NCBI GenBank assembly: GCA_027456965.1
Contig: DAIDUA010000053.1
Span: forward strand, 1-40,184
Direction of reading: 5' to 3'
Source: Alphaproteobacteria bacterium
GTDB taxonomy: Bacteria; Pseudomonadota; Alphaproteobacteria; Micropepsales; Micropepsaceae
Length of the DNA: 40,184 bases
In this document: piece after piece, positions 35,418 to 40,184 of the stretch
How positions within the stretch are numbered: position 1 is the first letter of the stretch
How the letters are laid out: each line of letters opens with the position of its first letter
Position numbers and translations under genes: made by a program
Notes under the pieces: generated by a model
Database searches by the model: none
What the model was told of the DNA's origin: nothing
The model's input: the letters and a program-made list of their open reading frames with translations, nothing else

Positions 35418-37544
35418 ATGACGGAAAAGACGCCGAAATCATGGGCGGTGCTCGCCGCCAAGGAGCTGAAGAATCGCGCTCTGGGTGAGCTGACCTGGGA
35501 CACGCCGGAAGGCTTCGCGATCAAGCCGCTTTACACGGCGGCCGACCTTGAAGGCTTTGAGGCGGCGGGCTCGCTACCCGGTTTTGCACCATATGTGCGC
35601 GGGGTGCGCGCCACCATGTATACCGGCCGACCCTGGACCATCCGGCAGTATGCGGGCTTTTCGACGGCCGAAGAGTCTAACGCGTTCTATCGGAAAAATC
35701 TGGCCGCCGGACAGACCGGCGTGTCCGTCGCCTTCGATCTGCCGCCCCATCGCGGCTACGACAGCGCCCATCCCCGTGTGGCGGGCGACGGCGGCAAGGC
35801 TGGCGTCGCCATCGATTCCGTCGAGGACATGAAGATTTTGTTCGCCGGCATCCCGCTCGACAAGATGAGCGTGTCGATGACCATGAACGGGGCGGTGATC
35901 CCGATCATGGCGAACTACATCGTTGCCGCGGAAGAGCAGGGCGTCTCGCCGGACAAGCTGGCGGGCACCATCCAGAACGACATCCTCAAGGAATTCATGG
36001 TGCGTAACACCTACATCTATCCGCCGGCGCCCAGCATGCGCATCGCCGCCGACATCATCGAGTACGCGGCGAAGAAAATGCCGAAGTTCAACTCCATCTC
36101 GATCAGCGGCTATCACATGCACGAAGCGGGCGCGACCGCCGTTCAGGAACTGGCCTACACACTGGCCGACGGCATCGAATATGTGCGCGCAGCACTGGCC
36201 AAAGGATTAGACGTGGACACTTTCGCGCCGCGCCTCTCGTTCTTCTTCGGCATCGGCATGAATTTCTTCATGGAAGCCGCCAAGCTGCGCGCCGCGCGGC
36301 TCTTGTGGGCCCAGATCATGACCGGTTTCGGCGCCAAGAAACCCGAAAGCCTGATGCTGCGTACCCATTGCCAGACCTCGGGCGTGTCGTTGACCGAGCA
36401 GGACCCGTACAACAACATCGTGCGCACGGCCTACGAGGCGCTGGCGGCGGTGCTGGGCGGCACCCAGTCACTGCACACCAATTCCTTCGACGAAGCCATC
36501 GCGCTTCCTACGGAGTTCTCCGCGCGCATCGCCCGTAACACGCAACTCATTTTGCAGCACGAAGCCCAGGTGACGAAGATCGTCGATCCGCTTGGCGGCT
36601 CCTATTACGTGGAGGCACTTACGCATTCACTGGCCATCCATGCCAAGCAGATCATCGACGGCGCAGAAGCCAAAGGGGGCATGACGAATTGCGTCGAAGA
36701 GGCCAAGCTCGCGATCGAAGAATCCGCCGCCCGCCGCCAGGCTCGTATCGACAAAGGCGAGGACGTGATCGTCGGCGTCAACTGCTACGAACCCGAGAAG
36801 CCCGACACCGTAGAATTCCGCGATATCGACAATGCCGCTGTGCTGAAGGCTCAACTCGCCCGCCTGAAAGACGTGAAGGCTAAGCGCGATCCCGCCATGG
36901 TTGCGGCCACGCTGGAAGCTTTGCGCCAAGGCGCGGCCGGCAACGCCAATCTTCTGACGTTGGCGGTCGATGCGGCCCGGGTGCGCGCCACGGTCGGTGA
37001 GATCTCCGATGCCATCGAGAAAGTCCAGCTGCGCCATCGCGCCCGGACGCGGACGATCTCCGGCGTCTACGGCGGCGCCTTCGAAGGCGACAACGAATTC
37101 GCGGCGCTGAAAGGCGAGGTGGAAGCCTTCGCCAAGTCCTCGGGCTCGCCGCCGCGCATTCTGGTGGCCAAGATGGGCCAGGACGGCCACGACCGCGGTT
37201 CGAAGGTGATCGCCTCCGCCTTCGCCGACATTGGCTTCAAGGTGGATATCGGCGAATTGTTCCAGACGCCGGGGGAGGTTGCGCGCGAAGCCGTCGCCGC
37301 CGGCGTGCATGTGGTGGGCGTTTCCAGCCTCGCGGCCGGCCACAAAACCCTGGTGCCGGAATTGCTCGCCGCGCTGGAAAAGGAAAAGGCCGATATCCTC
37401 GTCGTCGTCGGCGGGGTCATCCCGGTGATGGATTATGCATTCCTGAAAGAGGCCGGTGTCGCCGCCATCTTCGGCCCCGGCACCAACATTCCTGAAGCTG
37501 CGCGCAACGTTCTGAATCTGGTGCGGGCGAAGGACACGGCATAG
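35418..37544 (+). CDS. scpA: Methylmalonyl-CoA mutase, full-length
   Basis: The adenosylcobalamin enzyme interconverts (R)-methylmalonyl-CoA and succinyl-CoA, linking propionyl-CoA and branched-chain amino-acid breakdown to the TCA cycle. The 708-residue protein has the catalytic barrel (about 1-550) with [41 protein letters not shown] and [13 protein letters not shown]-like [18 protein letters not shown]. The C-terminal cobalamin domain has QDGHDRG with the lower-ligand His591, [11 protein letters not shown] and VVVGGVIP. Start ATG 35418 follows GAGG; upstream in-frame ATGs are weaker. The single-chain form is the large-subunit type. No mutase small subunit or MeaB lies next to it. Confidence 0.96.
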   Translation: MTEKTPKSWAVLAAKELKNRALGELTWDTPEGFAIKPLYTAADLEGFEAAGSLPGFAPYVRGVRATMYTGRPWTIRQYAGFSTAEESNAFYRKNLAAGQTGVSVAFDLPPHRGYDSAHPRVAGDGGKAGVAIDSVEDMKILFAGIPLDKMSVSMTMNGAVIPIMANYIVAAEEQGVSPDKLAGTIQNDILKEFMVRNTYIYPPAPSMRIAADIIEYAAKKMPKFNSISISGYHMHEAGATAVQELAYTLADGIEYVRAALAKGLDVDTFAPRLSFFFGIGMNFFMEAAKLRAARLLWAQIMTGFGAKKPESLMLRTHCQTSGVSLTEQDPYNNIVRTAYEALAAVLGGTQSLHTNSFDEAIALPTEFSARIARNTQLILQHEAQVTKIVDPLGGSYYVEALTHSLAIHAKQIIDGAEAKGGMTNCVEEAKLAIEESAARRQARIDKGEDVIVGVNCYEPEKPDTVEFRDIDNAAVLKAQLARLKDVKAKRDPAMVAATLEALRQGAAGNANLLTLAVDAARVRATVGEISDAIEKVQLRHRARTRTISGVYGGAFEGDNEFAALKGEVEAFAKSSGSPPRILVAKMGQDGHDRGSKVIASAFADIGFKVDIGELFQTPGEVAREAVAAGVHVVGVSSLAAGHKTLVPELLAALEKEKADILVVVGGVIPVMDYAFLKEAGVAAIFGPGTNIPEAARNVLNLVRAKDTA

Positions 37545-37619
37545 AGGCGCGTCTAGCGTGGCTTGAATCTCGGCTGCGCAACGTTCAAATAGCCACCGCA
37601 TATCCGCTGGGAGAATATC

Positions 37620-38507
37620 ATGTCGCGCGTTTTGGTGATCGGCCCCGGTGCGATCGGCTGTGCCGTCGGCGCGGCGCTGCTCGAAGCCGGTCACGAAGTT
37701 ACCTTTTGCGCGCGCCACCCATTCGAGCGCGTCTCGGTGCGCAAGGCCGGCGAGGCGGAAAAGACATTTCCCGCCCACGTCGTCATGTCGGAAAAGGATT
37801 CTTCGCCGGCCGATTGGGTGCTGCTCTGCGTCAAGGCGCATCAGGTACCGTCCGCGGCGGGGTGGCTGCGAGCGGCCGTCGGTCCGCAAACGAAAGTCGC
37901 TGTGCTGCAGAACGGCGTCGAGCATCGCGAGCGCGTCGAGCCGTTTGTGCCGAAAGGCGTCGTCATCGTGCCTGTTATCGTCGAGTTACCGGTCTCGCGC
38001 ACGGCACCGGGCGAGGTCGTCTGGCACCGTAGCGCGCAGCTCGCCGTTTCCGGCGATGCAGCCGGCATGGAATTCTGCCGCTTGTTCGCTGGCTCGTTCA
38101 TCACCGCCGAAACAACGAGTGATCTCCTCACCCGCGCCTGGGAGAAACTTTGCGTGAACGCTCCGGGTGGAGCGATCCTGGCGCTGACCGGTCAGCCTAT
38201 GCGGGTCTTCCACAAATCCGGCATTGCCGACGTGGCGCGCGCGATTCTCAACGAGTGCGTCGCCGTGGGACATGAGGAAGGCGCCAGGCTCGACGAAGGG
38301 CTGATTGATCGCCAGATCGAGGCCTTCATGAAGGCGGGGCCGGACGAGGGCAATTCTATGTATGCGGACCGGATGGCCGGGCGCGAGATGGAATGGGACG
38401 CGCGCAATGCGGTGATCGTGCGCAAGGGCGCGCGTCATGGTATCCCCACGCCCGTCAGCGCGGCGCTCGTTCCGCTTCTCGCGGCGCTCGGCCCTTCGCC
38501 TGCCTGA
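37620..38507 (+). CDS. panE: 2-dehydropantoate 2-reductase (ketopantoate reductase family)
   Basis: Ketopantoate reductase uses NADPH to make pantoate for coenzyme A synthesis. The 295-residue protein has the Rossmann motif GPGAIGCAVGAALLEAGHEVTFCAR, LCVKAHQ, LQNGVEH, catalytic Lys in WEKLCVNAPGGAI, and the C-terminal SMYADRMAGREMEWDARNAVIVRKGARHGIPTPV. The two-domain length is right. GGGAG lies eight bases before the ATG. Members of this family also reduce other 2-keto acids, so pantoate synthesis is likely but not proved. It follows the mutase after 75 bp on the same strand. Confidence 0.92.
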   Translation: MSRVLVIGPGAIGCAVGAALLEAGHEVTFCARHPFERVSVRKAGEAEKTFPAHVVMSEKDSSPADWVLLCVKAHQVPSAAGWLRAAVGPQTKVAVLQNGVEHRERVEPFVPKGVVIVPVIVELPVSRTAPGEVVWHRSAQLAVSGDAAGMEFCRLFAGSFITAETTSDLLTRAWEKLCVNAPGGAILALTGQPMRVFHKSGIADVARAILNECVAVGHEEGARLDEGLIDRQIEAFMKAGPDEGNSMYADRMAGREMEWDARNAVIVRKGARHGIPTPVSAALVPLLAALGPSPA

Positions 38508-38585
38508 ACCAGTCCGACAGACTGTAGCAGTTCGCGGCCTGAACTGGTCAGTTGGCGCGAATACTTCGGTCGCAACGGATGTGGG

Positions 38586-39443
38586 TCAGCCGCCGGTCGG
38601 GATCGGTTTTTCGCCGTCGACTTTTACCGCAGTGGTGACGGCGGCGATGACGCCGTACTGCGATTTCGCCCAGACGCGCAGCGGCACCGCGAATTTGCGG
38701 CCGCCATTGGCGCTCGTGAAGGTCGCCACCCAGGCGTCGATTTCTGGGAATTTGGCGTCTCTCAGCACGCGCGGCTTGTAGCCCGAGAGCTGGTTGTACT
38801 TGATCGAACACAGCAGCGCCGGACCGCTGTAAAGCCCGTTGTCCATCTTGACGTTCGTTTCTTTGACCTTCGTCAGTTCGATGTTGTAGCGACGACGGCC
38901 GTCGTACACGGGCGCCAACACGCTGCAAGGATTGTCCGCCTTTGCACCGACGCCGGACGAGATGAACATGACGGCGCTCAGCGGATCGAAGGTTGATTTC
39001 TTGTCCTCTGACTTTACTTCGTATCCCGTCGTGCTGTAGGGCGGATTGGCGTAGAGCCGCACGGGCGTGCCGTTCTCATAGCTTAGCGACACTTCCTGAT
39101 GCTTTTCGGTGTGTCCCGTGTAGAAGGAATCGTAGAGCGTCGGCTGGAGCAGGTGCTGTTCGATCTTGCCGGTGGAACTGGCCTGGATCTCGGATTGCCA
39201 GAAGGCGTTGACCACGCCGCTGGTCTCGAGGTTCGAAACCACATGGTATTTGTCGCCGATGATTTTGGCGTCCATATCGACTTTGCCGATGGTGATGCCG
39301 CCGGCGTAAATTGTCATCGCCATGAACAGCCCGGAGGTGGGCCCTTCGCTCTGGTCCGCGCCGGCACCGCCCGCGGCAAGCGCCGCGTTGCCCAAGGGCA
39401 GGGTGACCAGGCTGAGGCCGAAGGCAAAAGTCGCGAGCTTCAT
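38586..39443 (-). CDS. DUF3108-domain exported protein
   Basis: The 285-residue protein starts with a signal peptide (about residues 1-23, ending AALA). The mature part is a beta-rich DUF3108 domain: YAGGITIGKVDMDAKIIGDKYHVVSNLETSGVVNAFW, DPLSAVMFISS near the middle, YDGRRRYNIEL, and a last PLRVWAKSQYGVIAAVTTAVKV. Its function is unknown. A gene of this type often lies near rpmB and a SUV3-like helicase in Alphaproteobacteria, as I recall. Here it diverges from rpmB and is separated from the helicase by the mutase and panE. Confidence 0.88.
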   Translation of the reverse strand: MKLATFAFGLSLVTLPLGNAALAAGGAGADQSEGPTSGLFMAMTIYAGGITIGKVDMDAKIIGDKYHVVSNLETSGVVNAFWQSEIQASSTGKIEQHLLQPTLYDSFYTGHTEKHQEVSLSYENGTPVRLYANPPYSTTGYEVKSEDKKSTFDPLSAVMFISSGVGAKADNPCSVLAPVYDGRRRYNIELTKVKETNVKMDNGLYSGPALLCSIKYNQLSGYKPRVLRDAKFPEIDAWVATFTSANGGRKFAVPLRVWAKSQYGVIAAVTTAVKVDGEKPIPTGG

Positions 39444-39610
39444 GGGGTATTGTCTCCGGTCGGAATGCGTGTTGTCCCAGGATGTTGGGAACTTTGCCGC
39501 AGTCTATGGTTCAATTATGACGCTGGGGATGGCAAGGCAGAACGCTATGATTGGGAAAAAGTTAATCCGTGCCGAGGGAGGGGCTCCCGGATGGCTGGTA
39601 ACGCTATGGC

Positions 39611-39638
39611 TTGACCGGACCGCCTACCGCCCTTAAGA
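39611..39638 (+). promoter_or_regulatory. Likely sigma70-type promoter for rpmB
   Basis: TTGACC and TTAAGA are separated by 16 bases, 37 bp before the rpmB start. The -35 is one base from consensus and the -10 is a fair match. The resulting leader would be about 30 bases. A GGGAG/CTCCC hairpin lies just upstream at 39576-39588. Confidence 0.5.
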
Positions 39639-39674
39639 GAGCGCCTCTTTCGTGCTTTGCCAAGGAATCCGCCT

Positions 39675-39974
39675 ATGTCCCGCCGCTGCGAATTGACCGG
39701 AAAAGGCCTGCTGGTCGGTAACAACGTGAGCCACGCCAATAACAAGACCAAACGGGTTTACCGTCCCAACCTGCAGGTGATCTCGCTTGCCAGCGAAGCT
39801 TTGGGCCAGGCCTATAAGCTGCGGATTGCGATGAGCACCCTGCGCACGGTGGACCGGACGGGCGGGCTGGATGCCTTCCTGCTCAAGGCCAAGGACAGCG
39901 TTCTGTCGCCGCGCGCATTGCGGCTCAAGCGCCAGATCGCGAAAAAGGCGGAAAAGGCCCAGCAGGCCGCCTGA
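39675..39974 (+). CDS. rpmB: 50S ribosomal protein L28
   Basis: L28 is a structural protein of the large ribosomal subunit. The 99-residue protein from ATG 39675 has the diagnostic start [34 protein letters not shown] and a C-terminal extension with [19 protein letters not shown], the longer form typical of Alphaproteobacteria. An in-frame ATG at 39657 would add six residues unlike L28; AAGGA eight bases before 39675 supports the later start. It diverges from the DUF3108 gene and has a good promoter just upstream. Confidence 0.97.
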   Translation: MSRRCELTGKGLLVGNNVSHANNKTKRVYRPNLQVISLASEALGQAYKLRIAMSTLRTVDRTGGLDAFLLKAKDSVLSPRALRLKRQIAKKAEKAQQAA

Positions 39975-40100
39975 CAAAGAACGTAAACGCGCGGTTTCCC
40001 CTGTTTTGCCAGCCGTCCGGCATGGCAACTGCAACAATTATCCCGTAATGTATCAAAATGTGTCAGGTCGCCAGATCGGCCGGCACAAACGGGGTTGGGT

Positions 40101-40184
40101 GTGGTGCGGGCGTTCGAACAAAATGGTGCCGCGGGCGGGCGTGTGGGCCTTGTCGCGCGGATGGCGGCGGGGGCGATCGAAGAT
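40101..40184 (+). CDS. Possible start of a gene running off the window
   Basis: GTG 40101 opens a frame that remains open for 28 codons to the window edge (MVRAFEQNGAAGGRVGLVARMAAGAIED). GGGG lies a few bases upstream. The composition looks coding (GC-rich third positions, Ala/Gly/Val), but there is no homology I can recognise in so short a piece, and other frames are also partly open. Confidence 0.3.
   Translation, partial: MVRAFEQNGAAGGRVGLVARMAAGAIED

Noticed and set aside
36627-37925. 432-codon open frame antisense to methylmalonyl-CoA mutase
   Set aside because: It covers the cobalamin domain of an unmistakable enzyme on the other strand and runs into panE; shadow of high GC third positions.

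Overview
The window looks like ordinary chromosome of a GC-rich alphaproteobacterium. The F1 ATP synthase genes form a block separate from F0. An Usg-family gene, which I associate with Alphaproteobacteria, is present. So is a carD - fdxA - S4 protein - Suv3-like helicase - DUF3108 - rpmB neighbourhood that I recall from this class. Order and genus cannot be fixed from the sequence alone. I see no prophage, insertion sequence, CRISPR array, rRNA or tRNA.

Layout. 1-2.3 kb: end of tdh, then kbl (threonine to glycine) and a solitary sdhB. 2.3-6.5 kb: a LysR regulator with a YeiH-type transporter, a secreted adhesin-E-like protein, a di-iron ferritin-like protein and a secreted protein built of two repeats. 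6.5-11.9 kb: F1 ATP synthase operon atpH-A-G-ohr-D-C on the minus strand, with two oddities. An organic hydroperoxide reductase gene lies between atpG and atpD, and atpA carries an in-frame TGA where the family has a glycine. 12-17.7 kb: signal peptidase I, an exported peroxiredoxin, queF, tag, a VOC protein with a lysine-rich tail, a YgfZ-like protein, dihydroorotase and usg. 17.9-23.8 kb: a LysE-type exporter behind a 16-codon leader ORF, a two-gene unit encoding a probable proteasome-like Ntn-hydrolase plus a small protein, an exported FKBP isomerase, and a GH17-GT2 fusion likely making or remodelling beta-glucan. 23.8-30.9 kb: SDR, FAD oxidase and Sua5; YceI, cytochrome b561 and YceI; an HSDL2-like SDR; a degenerate nuclease-like protein and a small membrane zinc-ribbon protein. 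30.9-40.2 kb: carD, fdxA, S4 protein and helicase, a 405-bp divergent region with LexA-like and DnaA-like sites, methylmalonyl-CoA mutase, ketopantoate reductase, DUF3108 and rpmB.

Most genes are housekeeping. The best candidate for an undescribed system is the Ntn-hydrolase-like protein at 18832-20085 with its tightly linked partner at 20087-20482. Thr is residue 2, an Asp sits exactly where HslV has Asp17 of the mature chain, a Lys lies close to the Lys33 position, and an in-frame stop four codons upstream fixes the start. The atpA TGA is the most important point to verify, because it is either a sequence error or a nonsense allele in a gene expected to be essential.
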